DNA of 64,000 nucleotides from an uncultured Adlercreutzia sp. (GCA_910585575.1 CAJUFS010000005.1:1-64000); one strand, 5' to 3'. Shown: positions 25,507 through 33,809, counted from the stretch's first letter. The notes: generated by a model from the letters alone, not told the origin. Numbers and translations: made by a program.

Positions 25507-25529
25507 AAAACAGCCCAGTGGGCTGTTTT
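25507..25529. repeat. Perfect 11-base-arm palindrome between the tRNA repeats
   Basis: AAAACAGCCCA (25507-25517), one base, TGGGCTGTTTT (25519-25529). It is followed by further GC-rich self-complementary stretches up to about 25585, resembling a REP/BIME-like cluster. Confidence 0.75.
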
Positions 25530-25586
25530 CGGCCGAGGAGCCGAAGGCCCGCAGGCCTTGCGGCTTCGCGCAGCGAAGACGCGGAC

Positions 25587-25641
25587 ATCCCTATTCCTCC
25601 GCCACTTTGAATGCAACGCCCTCAACCGAGGGCGTTTTTTT
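25587..25641 (+). repeat. 53-base direct repeat, copy 2 (remnant of tRNA-Ser 3' end plus terminator)
   Basis: Same block as 25413-25465 with one mismatch and a longer T-tract. No 5' tRNA half precedes it, so it is a fragment, as left at attachment sites of elements that integrate into tRNA genes. Confidence 0.85.
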
Positions 25642-25978
25642 GTTGTTGGGGGTCGTGCGGGACCCAGCTTCCCAAATCGGCCACTTTGGTTCCCTTGCGG
25701 CTGTCAAATTCAGGCGCTTTGGTTCCCACTTCCCGCAAAACCCCTGATCAGAATTTTGCCTGCCGCGGCACAGGGGAACCAAATCTGCCAGTTTTGGAAC
25801 TAAATGCGGGAGCCGGGAGAGCGGCGACCAGGCGCGAACCCCTGGCAGCCAGCATTAAGCCCGGGCCAACCAAACGTGGGCCTTTGCCAACCGACAGCAA
25901 ACCTCGGCAGCCGGCTGCAAGCCCCTCTAAAGCCGACAGAGGCTGATCCGCTATGCCCAGCCCCTCATCAACCCGCCC
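25642..25978. other. Noncoding stretch with GGTTCCC-type repeats
   Basis: About 340 bases without a supported gene. TTTGGTTCCC occurs at 25685-25694 and 25718-25727 and its exact complement at 25774-25783. No terminator with a clear T-tract is seen for the gene ending at 25979. Confidence 0.5.
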
Positions 25979-27454
25979 TTACACTGCGCGGAAACCGCGG
26001 AAGTAGGTGATGCCGTTGTCGCCCTTCAGGAATTCTACTTTGCAGTTCTTGTAGGTGTAGGTGAGGTCTTTGCCCCATACGTCCTGGCCATCGGGGGTGA
26101 ACACGGGGTTGCAGCCCGTCACCTCACTCTTCTTGCCCGGCGTGCCGATGAGCTTGAGCAGCGCGCTGCCATCGGCCTCCTTCTTCGCGGCCGCACGAAT
26201 AGCCTGGGTCTTCGCGACATCGTACACGCCCTTGTCGGTGAACCAGTACACCTGGCCCTTGTACAGGCTCAAGCCCGTGGCCATGCGACCGTTCTCCAGG
26301 TACAGCTTCGTGTTGCCGGCCGCCCAACCCGCCTTCGCAACGCCGTTGGCCTTCACCTGGTACTTCTCGCCATCGATGGTCACCACACGGGTCTTCGAAC
26401 CCTTCTTCAGCTTGCCGTTGTCGGCGAACACATACCACTTCCCCTTGATCTTCGTAGGGCCGGTGGCGGCCGCGCCGTTCTTCTGGAAGTAGTACTTCGC
26501 ACCCTTCCAAGTCTTCCACTGGCTCTTCAGCTTCTTGCCATTTTGGTAGTAGTAGCGCTCGCCGTTCAGCACAGCCAGGCCGTTCTTCGAGGACGCTTTC
26601 ACCTCTTCCTCAGAGGCCTTCGGCTTTTCGCCCACGTACTTCGAGGTGGCGTAGCCGTTGCTGGCCGAGGGCACCATAATGCGCACCGAGCGGAAATGAT
26701 AGCCGCCGTTCTTAGTGCCGTAATACTTCGAGAAGCTTTTGGCCTCGGCGAACAGGGGGTCGTAGAACTTGCCGTTGATCTTCGTGCAGCCGTGACCGCC
26801 GGTGCCCTTCTTCGAATCGATGCCCACGTACACGTTGTCGTAGCCGATGGCCAAGGCCAGATAGCCGAAGGCCGCCGCATCGGAGTTGCAGCAGCCGCTG
26901 CGGTAGCCCTTCCACGTTTTCAGGAAGTGATCGTTGGCGAAGTCGGCTGCCCAGCCCTCGTAGTTGCGGAACTTGCGGTACTGATGGTAGTAGCCCTTCT
27001 GCACCCACTTGAAGCACTTCAGCAACTTGGTCGCCTTGCTGTCCGACTTCTTCGTGATGTCGGCCGCCACCTCGCGGGCGCGCAGCAACGTGCGGTACTC
27101 CTTGGCCTCGTAGGCCTTCATCTTCTTGCCCGTGGGCTTGTAGTACGTGCTTTTCACCTGGTAGGCTTCCATTTTTCCGCTGTCACCCAGGTAGTAGGTA
27201 GTGGAGCCGTCCTTCACGGTACCCTTTTTCATAACGCCCTTGGCGTTGAAGTAATAGTAGTTCTTGCCGATCTTCTGCACACCGGTCAGCTTCTCGCCCT
27301 TTTTGTAGTAGAACTTCTGACCCTTCACGGTATGCCAGCCGTTCTGCGTGTTGGCAAACGCCAGCTCAGACGTTTCGATTGTCGTCCATGCGAACGCGAG
27401 CAAAAGCGCAACAAGCGCCGCCGCCATTCCCTTGCGCAGCATCTTCGCCGTCAT
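25979..27454 (-). CDS. Secreted transglutaminase-like protein with choline-binding-type wall repeats
   Basis: About 491 residues. The N-terminal hydrophobic signal is MAAALVALLLAFAW. Repeats of the form GQKFYYKKGEKLTGVQKIG and NYYYFNAKGVMKKG lie at about 37-100 and continue in the C-terminal half (GERYYYQNGKKLKSQW, GKWYVFADNGKLKKG). The middle domain has Cys in SGCCNSDAAAFGYLALAIGY, His in GGHGCTKING and Asp in KFYDPLF, a transglutaminase-like triad. The long frame to 27520 is not needed; AGAAGAGG precedes ATG 27454. It is a paralogue of the gene at 20437-21951, with the same C-terminal domain ending in GDNGITYFRGF. Confidence 0.9.
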   Translation of the reverse strand: MTAKMLRKGMAAALVALLLAFAWTTIETSELAFANTQNGWHTVKGQKFYYKKGEKLTGVQKIGKNYYYFNAKGVMKKGTVKDGSTTYYLGDSGKMEAYQVKSTYYKPTGKKMKAYEAKEYRTLLRAREVAADITKKSDSKATKLLKCFKWVQKGYYHQYRKFRNYEGWAADFANDHFLKTWKGYRSGCCNSDAAAFGYLALAIGYDNVYVGIDSKKGTGGHGCTKINGKFYDPLFAEAKSFSKYYGTKNGGYHFRSVRIMVPSASNGYATSKYVGEKPKASEEEVKASSKNGLAVLNGERYYYQNGKKLKSQWKTWKGAKYYFQKNGAAATGPTKIKGKWYVFADNGKLKKGSKTRVVTIDGEKYQVKANGVAKAGWAAGNTKLYLENGRMATGLSLYKGQVYWFTDKGVYDVAKTQAIRAAAKKEADGSALLKLIGTPGKKSEVTGCNPVFTPDGQDVWGKDLTYTYKNCKVEFLKGDNGITYFRGFRAV

Positions 27455-27692
27455 AGAAGCCTCTTCTCTCTTGAGCGCAGGCACCGCTTGTTTCCCCTTG
27501 GCAGCGAGCCGCCCACGCATGGTTCATCGGCTCCTAATGATAACGCAAATCGCGCCTTTGACCAGGTACACTGCAGCGAAAGGGGTGCGGCAGTGCCAAA
27601 GCAGGAGCTCCGATGGGCACCGAGTCGCAGGCACTGAGATGACCGCCAACGAGCGCGGAATCGATAGGTGATGGGATATCCACCAATGATCG

Positions 27693-27742
27693 ACGTGCTG
27701 ACGAAGGCGAAATAACCGGTAGCGACCGCCGAGTCAGCACGT
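27693..27742. repeat. Perfect 10-base inverted repeat in a 330-base noncoding gap
   Basis: ACGTGCTGAC (27693-27702) and GTCAGCACGT (27733-27742) flank 30 bases. It lies between the surface-protein gene starting at 27454 and the small membrane protein ending at 27785. It could be a terminator stem without a T-tract or an operator. The rest of the gap shows nothing recognisable. Confidence 0.5.
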
Positions 27743-27784
27743 ACGGAGTGCCCCGCCGGCCGCTGGTATGGCGCGGAATGGCCC

Positions 27785-28147
27785 CTAGCGGCTCCAGGGC
27801 CAACGGCGCTTGGTGCGCGCGGCGAGGCGCTTCTGGCGATAGTGCGGATTGTGCTTAAGGAAGCGATAGTTGCAGAAACGGGTAATGGCCAGACCTGCCA
27901 GCGTAACGACGAGGAAGCTGGCCGTCAGATCGAGCACCGCCGAGGCATGGTCGAAGAAGGCGTACACCGAGGCCAGGGCGAAGAACACGCTGAGACCGCC
28001 GCACAGCCAGGTGAACACCGAAATAAGCACCTCTTTGGCCCGGGCCGGAGAATGACGGTACGTGACCACCAGATAAATGATAGTCGCCACCACCGCAAGA
28101 AGCAGGGCGAGGGGCACCACGCGCGAAAGTCGTGCGAGCAATCCCAT
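27785..28147 (-). CDS. Small membrane protein, unknown function
   Basis: 120 residues with three predicted membrane helices (about 8-30, 42-65 and 72-90) and a basic C-terminal tail (RQKRLAARTKRRWPWSR), so the tail is probably cytosolic. The segment ITRFCNYRFLKHNPHY between the last helix and the tail has no match I can name. ATG 28147 follows AAGAGGAGG, a strong ribosome site. It lies downstream of ispE on the same strand, separated by a 262-base gap (28148-28409) in which I see no gene. Confidence 0.75.
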   Translation of the reverse strand: MGLLARLSRVVPLALLLAVVATIIYLVVTYRHSPARAKEVLISVFTWLCGGLSVFFALASVYAFFDHASAVLDLTASFLVVTLAGLAITRFCNYRFLKHNPHYRQKRLAARTKRRWPWSR

Positions 28148-28409
28148 GACGTCCTCCTCTTTTGAGCCTTCGGTGTCTCCTATATTGCTGTTGCTATTCT
28201 AGCGGCTTTTCACCGCCGCGCCGCTGGACACGCGGGGAAGAAAACGGCTTGTTACGCTTGTCCCCGCAACTGTCGGGCGGCGTCCGCACCTGTCCGCCAT
28301 GAGGCTATGCCCGCGTGGCTTTGCCCTCCGGCCCCACCTACGCAACGGAACGCCCGAGCATCTGGGCCGTTCTGCGCCTGCGCAACCTCGCCCGCACCGC
28401 TGGAGTGCC

Positions 28410-29582
28410 CTAGCGACCGGGCAGCACGGCGGCGCGCAGCCCTGACAAGTTCGTGGGGCGCGCCCACCAGCCCCGCTTGCTAGCCTCTACCGCCAAAGCG
28501 CTGGCCTGGTCGAACGTATCAACCAGGGCGAAGGTAGTGGACCCACTGCCGCACAGCAGCACATTACCCTCCCCCGCGCGCTCGGCCAACCATTGGCGAA
28601 TGACGGCCAGCTCCGGCAGCAGCGCCTCGGCAGGCGCCGACAAGTTATTGGCCAGGGGCAGCGCAGCCGCCTCAGCCTGCTCGTCTACGGCCTGCAGCAC
28701 CGCGTCGGCCACGGGCTTGGGCTGCTCGTCGAAGCGTTGGTAGCACGCTGCCGTCGACACCCCCGCCGCGGGGCGCACCAGCACCACGGCCTGATGGGAC
28801 GGCGCGTAGGTGCGTGCTGCGCGCTCGCCCGCCCCTTCCAGCAGCTGACACCCGCCCTGCAGGAAGAACGCCACGTCGGCGCCGAGACCCTGGGCCACTT
28901 CCAGCACGCGAGGGTCATCGGCGGCTACATCCCATTTCGAAGCCAGGCCCACCAGCACGGCCGCCGCATTCGAGGAGCCACCGCCCAGGCCACCCTGGGC
29001 CGGAATGTGCTTCTCGATGCGCAGGGAAACTTTCTCGGGGGCCACGCGCTCCACGGCGCGGGCCAGGCGATCGGCCGCCTTGAAGGCCAGGTTGTCGGCG
29101 GCGGCCACCTGCAGTTCCTGCCCGGTGCGATCCGACAGATCGATCTCCACCAGCAGATTGTCCGCCGGGCCGCCCACGGCGCGCGCGTTGAGCAGCGCCG
29201 CCGCGCGGGGGGCGCGAGCGCGGGCCACTGCAGCCGCCTGATCATCAGGCGCTTCGGCCGCGCGAGCGTCCTCTTCCGCTTGGGCTAGAGCAGTCTGCGC
29301 CTCGGCCAATTCGGCGGCGTCGCGGGCCAGATCGTCATCGGAAAGCGCTTCGACGTGCAGGTACAGCGTGTCGTGCAGCGCCAGCGCATGCATGACGTTG
29401 CGCACCTCATGGTAGCCGTCGGCGCGGCGCGGCCCCACAGCCAGCACCAGGTTCACCTTCGCCGGCGACACCAGCTTGATCGACCCGGGCCCTAGAAACG
29501 TGCCCGCCGACCACTGGGCGTCCTTGGCCGCGGCCAGCAGGTTGACCTCCATCTCGCGATTGCGCTGCACGTTCTCGGTCAT
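28410..29582 (-). CDS. ispE: 4-diphosphocytidyl-2-C-methyl-D-erythritol kinase
   Basis: Phosphorylates CDP-ME in the MEP isoprenoid pathway. 390 residues, about 90 longer than usual for IspE. GHMP-kinase markers are PAKVNLVLAV and the ATP-binding GGLGGGSSNAAAVL, with a C-terminal LLCGSGSTTFAL. The extra length comes from an Ala/Glu/Asp-rich insertion at about residues 80-140 (containing AELAEAQTALAQAEED). ATG 29582 has AAAGGA upstream and overlaps the tadA stop by four bases (ATGA), so translation is probably coupled; the longer frame to 29642 is not needed. Confidence 0.93.
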   Translation of the reverse strand: MTENVQRNREMEVNLLAAAKDAQWSAGTFLGPGSIKLVSPAKVNLVLAVGPRRADGYHEVRNVMHALALHDTLYLHVEALSDDDLARDAAELAEAQTALAQAEEDARAAEAPDDQAAAVARARAPRAAALLNARAVGGPADNLLVEIDLSDRTGQELQVAAADNLAFKAADRLARAVERVAPEKVSLRIEKHIPAQGGLGGGSSNAAAVLVGLASKWDVAADDPRVLEVAQGLGADVAFFLQGGCQLLEGAGERAARTYAPSHQAVVLVRPAAGVSTAACYQRFDEQPKPVADAVLQAVDEQAEAAALPLANNLSAPAEALLPELAVIRQWLAERAGEGNVLLCGSGSTTFALVDTFDQASALAVEASKRGWWARPTNLSGLRAAVLPGR

Positions 29583-30115
29583 TCCGCTTCCTTTCGCTTC
29601 GTTCGCCGGGCGCGGAAAAACTCCTGCAGCAGGGCGACGCACTCCTCTTCACGCACACCGGCCTCGACATCGAACTGGTGGTTCAGGCGCTCATCCCGAT
29701 GCACCTGGTACAGGGTGCCCGTGGCGCCGGCCTTCTGGTCGGGGGCGCCGAACACGCAGCGGCTCACTCGTGCCTGGTGCATGAGCCCGGCACACATGAT
29801 GCAGGGCTCGAGAGTGACATACACCGTGCAGTCGGTCAGCCGCCACGCATCCAGCACGCGGGCAGCCTCTTTCATAGCCAGGAATTCCGCATGCCCCGCG
29901 GGGTCGCGATCGGTTTCGCGGCGGTTGTGAGCCCGCGCGATGACCCGGGGTTCTGCCGTGGCGCGCCGCGTACCGCGGTCGATGGGCTCGTACACCACCA
30001 CCGCACCGATGGGCACCTCGCCCATGGCAGCCGCGGCCCGGGCCTCTTCAAGGGCCAGCGCCATGTACTGTTCATCGAGAAGCCGCTGTTCAGCGGCAGT
30101 GCGCATTTCATTCAT
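29579..30115 (-). CDS. tadA: tRNA-specific adenosine deaminase
   Basis: 178 residues. Converts A34 to inosine in tRNA-Arg(ACG), a substrate encoded in this same window at 38971. The zinc-deaminase motifs HAE (DPAGHAEFLAMKEA) and PCxxC (TLEPCIMCAGLMHQARV) are intact. An insertion with Arg/Thr between the first strands (YEPIDRGTRRATAEPRV) is longer than in typical TadA. No Shine-Dalgarno precedes ATG 30115; instead TATAAT ends eight bases upstream, which suggests a leaderless message. ATG 30106 is an alternative start. The gene overlaps ispE by four bases. Confidence 0.93.
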   Translation of the reverse strand: MNEMRTAAEQRLLDEQYMALALEEARAAAAMGEVPIGAVVVYEPIDRGTRRATAEPRVIARAHNRRETDRDPAGHAEFLAMKEAARVLDAWRLTDCTVYVTLEPCIMCAGLMHQARVSRCVFGAPDQKAGATGTLYQVHRDERLNHQFDVEAGVREEECVALLQEFFRARRTKRKEAE

Positions 30116-30122
30116 GAGGAGG

Positions 30123-30128
30123 ATTATA
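30123..30128 (-). promoter_or_regulatory. tadA: -10 element placing the tadA transcript start at its ATG
   Basis: TATAAT on the minus strand, with seven bases (CCTCCTC) before the A of the ATG at 30115. No good -35 is seen. Those seven bases are the complement of a Shine-Dalgarno, not a ribosome site. Confidence 0.5.
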
Positions 30129-30137
30129 ACGAAACGA

Positions 30138-30172
30138 AGAGCACGGCCGGGGAGGGTCGACCGTGCTCTTCG
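30138..30172. terminator. Hairpin between the FAD reductase gene and tadA
   Basis: AAGAGCACGG and CCGTGCTCTT form a long stem around a CCGGGGAGGGTCGA-type loop. It lies upstream of tadA and about 115 bases past the FAD reductase stop on the minus strand, so it could end that transcript. The tail is only moderately T-rich. Confidence 0.55.
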
Positions 30173-30286
30173 AAATCTCCGTTGGGGAAGCGCCCCAACG
30201 AGGGCGCGCCCAAGGGAAGGCAAGGGGGTGAAGGGGCTGCAATGGGACGCGGCCGCGGGGAGCGGGGCGCCGCGGGCTGCAGCCCC

Positions 30287-31906
30287 CTAGGCGTTCAGGA
30301 TCTCATCGGCCACGTAGGCGCCGGAGCCCAGAGCCAAGCCCACCGAGGAGCCCTCGTTGGTGTAGTAAGGCACGCTGTAGACCGAGCCCTGGTCCACACC
30401 GGCCACGTACAGGCCGGGGATGGCCTTGTTGTCCTTGTCCACGGCGCGCAGGTGGCTGTCCACCTTCACGCCGCCGTTGGTGGACCAGCAGCTGGGCACG
30501 TACTCGAAAGCATAGAACGGAGCGGTCTTCACAGCCTTCAGGAAATGGGCCTCCTTGCCGTACTCCTCGTCGACGCCCTTCTCGCAGTAGCCGTTGTAGG
30601 CCTCAACGGTCTTCTCCAGCGCCGGCAAGTCGAAGGCCTCGGCAATTTCGGCAATGCTATCGGCCTTCACGGCCCAACCCTGCTCGATGGCCTCCTGCAG
30701 ATGCGCCTCGCCGTTCTCGGGGGTCACGTTGTAGTAGCCCGCCTCCGGGCCGGCAATCCAGGCCTCGGGCTCTCCCAGATAGGCGTAGATACCCTCGTTC
30801 TGCACGGCCTGGTAGTAATCATCGTCCATGATGACGTAGGCCTTGCCGGCGCGCAGCAGCGCCTCGCCGCCCACAGCCAACGGGAACTGGGCAATCTTGC
30901 CTTCACTGATGAAGCGCTCGCCCACCGGATCGGTGTAGAGGCCGCCGAAGAGCCAGTAGCCCAAGTGCTCGTTGGTGTTGTGCCAGTCCTCGGTGAAGGG
31001 GTTCGTGGTGGCCTTCGACACGGCACCGCACTCGTTGCCGAGCACCGCGAAGTTGCGGTCCCAGGCTCCGCCGGCATCCAGCACCATGTTGATGCCCGTA
31101 CCGTCAGAGATGGTGCTGCCCAGGGGGAATACCGTGGTGTTCAGCTTCTCGATCTGCATCTCCTCGTTGCCGCCAAAGCCGCCGGTGCACACCACCACGG
31201 CCAGGGCCATCACGTCGATGCCGGCATCGGTCTGCACGCCCACCACCTTGCCGTCCTCCATGATAATCTTCTCGCCGCGAGTGTTGTAGAGGAACTCGCC
31301 GCCGTTGGCCTCGATGTCGGCCACAATGGGAGCCGTGCGCCCTTCGCCATCCTCCATGAAATAATGGCGGCCGCGGAAGCCCACGCCGTAGGTGTCAGGT
31401 ATAAGCTCCATCTCGATGCCCAGATCGAGCATGGCATCGATGGCCCCGCCCGTGTGAGCCAGGCAGTTGCGCAGAAGGGCGCTGTTCACGCTGCCGCGCG
31501 AGAAGTCGTTCATGTAGGTGAATATCTGGTCGAGCGTTACCGTAGCATTCTCTTGGGCCTGCAGCTTAGTCTCGCAAGCCGTGGGGCCGCCGCACATGGA
31601 GAAGTTCGAGATAGCCGCCGAAGGACCGGCCTCGATGACCACGACCTTCTTGCCGCCACGAGCCAGATTCATGGCCGCCATGAGACCGGCAGCCCCGGCA
31701 CCCACTACGGCCACGTCGCACTCCTTGGTTTCGGAGCCTTCCTTGCGCTTGATGCCCTCCGCGGGGGCCTCGCCCGTGTCGCCGAGCGGCTCAGCGGCGC
31801 CAGCGTTCGGGGCCTGGGGCGCACAGCCCACCAAGCCGGCTCCAGCGGCCAGCGCACCGAAAGCGGTCAGCCCGAGAAATGCACGACGATTCATTGACGT
31901 TTCCAT
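30287..31906 (-). CDS. Tat-exported FAD-dependent reductase of the fumarate reductase flavoprotein family
   Basis: 539 residues. The N-terminus MNRRAFLGLTAFG is a twin-arginine signal, with a lipobox-like LVGC at Cys28. The FAD-binding fold is marked by VVGAGAAGLMAAMNL (about 64-78) and the C-terminal GLYVAGVDQGS. GERFISEG matches the catalytic-Arg region of this family, but the His-containing fumarate-site block is replaced by SCWSTNGGVKVD, so fumarate is unlikely and the natural acceptor is unknown. It lacks a heme or FMN domain and needs a separate electron donor. ATG 31906 follows AAGGAGG; the frame to 31951 is not supported. The divergent LuxR gene at 32151 is a likely regulator. Confidence 0.9.
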   Translation of the reverse strand: METSMNRRAFLGLTAFGALAAGAGLVGCAPQAPNAGAAEPLGDTGEAPAEGIKRKEGSETKECDVAVVGAGAAGLMAAMNLARGGKKVVVIEAGPSAAISNFSMCGGPTACETKLQAQENATVTLDQIFTYMNDFSRGSVNSALLRNCLAHTGGAIDAMLDLGIEMELIPDTYGVGFRGRHYFMEDGEGRTAPIVADIEANGGEFLYNTRGEKIIMEDGKVVGVQTDAGIDVMALAVVVCTGGFGGNEEMQIEKLNTTVFPLGSTISDGTGINMVLDAGGAWDRNFAVLGNECGAVSKATTNPFTEDWHNTNEHLGYWLFGGLYTDPVGERFISEGKIAQFPLAVGGEALLRAGKAYVIMDDDYYQAVQNEGIYAYLGEPEAWIAGPEAGYYNVTPENGEAHLQEAIEQGWAVKADSIAEIAEAFDLPALEKTVEAYNGYCEKGVDEEYGKEAHFLKAVKTAPFYAFEYVPSCWSTNGGVKVDSHLRAVDKDNKAIPGLYVAGVDQGSVYSVPYYTNEGSSVGLALGSGAYVADEILNA

Positions 31907-32028
31907 AGGTAATCCTCCTTGGTTTCCCTCCCGAAGCGGACGGGCTGGCACGGCAGCCCTTGCGGTCGCATCGTTCCGCTCCTGGCGTTTTCAACGAGGT
32001 GCACTTTACGGAGCGAGGACGTCTTGCG

Positions 32029-32051
32029 CATCACCGCAACGAGAGGTGATG
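32029..32051. promoter_or_regulatory. Candidate operator 1 in the FAD reductase-LuxR divergent region
   Basis: CATCACC (32029-32035), nine bases, GGTGATG (32045-32051). The half-site is shared with the second inverted repeat 45 bases further on. Confidence 0.55.
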
Positions 32052-32078
32052 GCCTGGAACTGGGAAGACTTTGGTAAA

Positions 32079-32097
32079 ATCACCGCGGTGAGGTGAT
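32079..32097. promoter_or_regulatory. Candidate operator 2 in the FAD reductase-LuxR divergent region
   Basis: ATCACC (32079-32084), seven bases, GGTGAT (32092-32097), containing the perfect 12-base palindrome TCACCGCGGTGA (32080-32091). Confidence 0.6.
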
Positions 32098-32150
32098 GGC
32101 CGCCGAGCCGTTTTTGCCTAAGGTGGAAGGCAAAGGGGAGGGAGAACGTC

Positions 32151-33809
32151 ATGGCGCACAACACCCGCGCGGAGCAGAAGGCGCGCACCGATCGCGAAGA
32201 GCGCGGAGAACAAGGCGCGCGCAAGGGATGCGGTGCGGGCGAAGGCCAAGCGCACTGTCCGGGCCCAAGCCGCGCGGGGGCGGTTCTGGCGCGAATGGAC
32301 GCCAACCTGCCATTGCGCCTTCTGGGCTTCGGCCTCATTTATGCCTGGAGCACATGCCTGTGGGAGATTCCGTTCATGGGAGACGGATCGCCGAGCACGC
32401 TCCAGGGTGGCGACGGCTGGCTCTTTTCGGCCGTGCTGACGCCTCTTACCTGCCTGGCCATCGCTTTCGCTGGCCGTACCCGCGCTTTGGTCGACCAACG
32501 CTGGATAACCGTGGCTGCGCCGTTGCTGTGCTCGCTGGGCACCATTGCGGTCTTAGGCGCCGAATCGACCGTTGGCACCGCCAGGCTGCTGTGCGTGATC
32601 GCGGCTGGCATCGGCACGGGCTGCGGGCCCGCTTTGCTCGTCCTACTGTGGACCGCGCTTTTCTCCAGGCTGGACATGGGCATTGTCGAAACCGTCGTAC
32701 CCGCGTCATTCGTGGCGACGCTGCTCTGCACCCTGGTTATTCCCGCCCTTGCGCCCGCTATCGGCGTGCTCCTTCTGGTACTCCTGCCCCTTCTTTCGGG
32801 GCTTCTCTTCGTTTTATCGCGCCACAGCTTTCAGGAGGGGCACATTGCGCCAGCCGAAAAAGAGCCTGCCGAGGCGGCCGGCCCGGTAAGCCTGCGCGCC
32901 TTCGCCCGCATGCTCGTCCTGGTGGTGATCGTCTACGTCCTCGCCTGCCTGTCGGCGGCCATCGTTGCCGCTCCGCTCTCCCCTACAGACGAGGCCTTCA
33001 CCACCATGGCCGGCATGCTCTTCGCCATCGCCCTTTCGGTATCCATCGTGCTTTTCGCGCGCCGCGTCAACATCACCGCGCTCTACCGCTGGATTACCAT
33101 TCCCTTCGTGGTGGCCATAGTTGCTGCACCGCTGCCCTTTGTCGAAGCAGCAGCCCTTTCGCGCGTGCTCATGAACGTCGTGTTCACGGGCATCGAGATC
33201 ATCGTCGTGCTCTATGTGGTGAAGCTGGCCCAGCTCACCCAACGCCCTGCAGCGTTTTTTATTGGCTGGGGCGAATGGGCCGGTTACTTCGGCGTGCTTC
33301 TGGGCTATGTGCTGCTTGAGCCCTTTGCCGAGCTGCTGGCCACCAACAGCGAAAGCCTGTTTGCCTGCCTGGTGATTCTGGGAGCCTTCATTCTGGCGTC
33401 TCTGCTGGTGCCGCAGGACGAGCGAGCCTTGACCGCGATGCGCGCCCAAACCACGGGGTCGGAAACTTCAGGCCTAGAAAGCACGGGGCATGGTGCGCCA
33501 CTTGACGGGAGTACCATGGCCGGCCCGGTTGCGGCAAAGAACCCCGAAGGCGCCCCCGCTCCCGTGGTGTCCTCCTACGGTGCGGAGATGGACGCCATCC
33601 TGGCCCACCGCACCGCCGTGGCCCAGCGCTTCGGCCTGTCGGCACGCGAGACCGAGATTTTCCTGCTGCTGGCCCAGGGCCGCAGCCGGCCCTACATCCG
33701 CGACTCGCTCTACCTGTCGAAGAATACCGTGGCCACGCACATTCGCCACATCTATGAGAAGCTGGGCGTGCATTCCCAGCAGGAACTGATCGACCTAGTT
33801 GAGGAATAG
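32151..33809 (+). CDS. LuxR-type transcriptional regulator with multi-helix membrane domain
   Basis: 552 residues. A charged N-terminal arm of about 45 residues is followed by about 12 hydrophobic helices (about 50-425), an MFS-like membrane region without transporter motifs. A linker leads to a C-terminal LuxR/GerE helix-turn-helix: LSARETEIFLLLAQGRS, LSKNTVATHIRHIYEKLG and HSQQELIDLVEE. This architecture is characteristic of Eggerthellaceae, where such regulators sit beside flavin or molybdopterin reductase genes and are thought to sense the substrate in the membrane. It is divergent from the FAD reductase. GGAGGGAG precedes the ATG. Confidence 0.92.
   Translation: MAHNTRAEQKARTDREERGEQGARKGCGAGEGQAHCPGPSRAGAVLARMDANLPLRLLGFGLIYAWSTCLWEIPFMGDGSPSTLQGGDGWLFSAVLTPLTCLAIAFAGRTRALVDQRWITVAAPLLCSLGTIAVLGAESTVGTARLLCVIAAGIGTGCGPALLVLLWTALFSRLDMGIVETVVPASFVATLLCTLVIPALAPAIGVLLLVLLPLLSGLLFVLSRHSFQEGHIAPAEKEPAEAAGPVSLRAFARMLVLVVIVYVLACLSAAIVAAPLSPTDEAFTTMAGMLFAIALSVSIVLFARRVNITALYRWITIPFVVAIVAAPLPFVEAAALSRVLMNVVFTGIEIIVVLYVVKLAQLTQRPAAFFIGWGEWAGYFGVLLGYVLLEPFAELLATNSESLFACLVILGAFILASLLVPQDERALTAMRAQTTGSETSGLESTGHGAPLDGSTMAGPVAAKNPEGAPAPVVSSYGAEMDAILAHRTAVAQRFGLSARETEIFLLLAQGRSRPYIRDSLYLSKNTVATHIRHIYEKLGVHSQQELIDLVEE

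Noticed and set aside
24064..25803. Long plus-strand open frame of 579 codons
   Set aside because: Antisense to purB and running through the tRNA-Ser gene and terminator; no start site or known domain.
29678..31897. Long plus-strand open frame of 739 codons
   Set aside because: Antisense to tadA and the FAD reductase, both clear genes; composition is that of a shadow frame.
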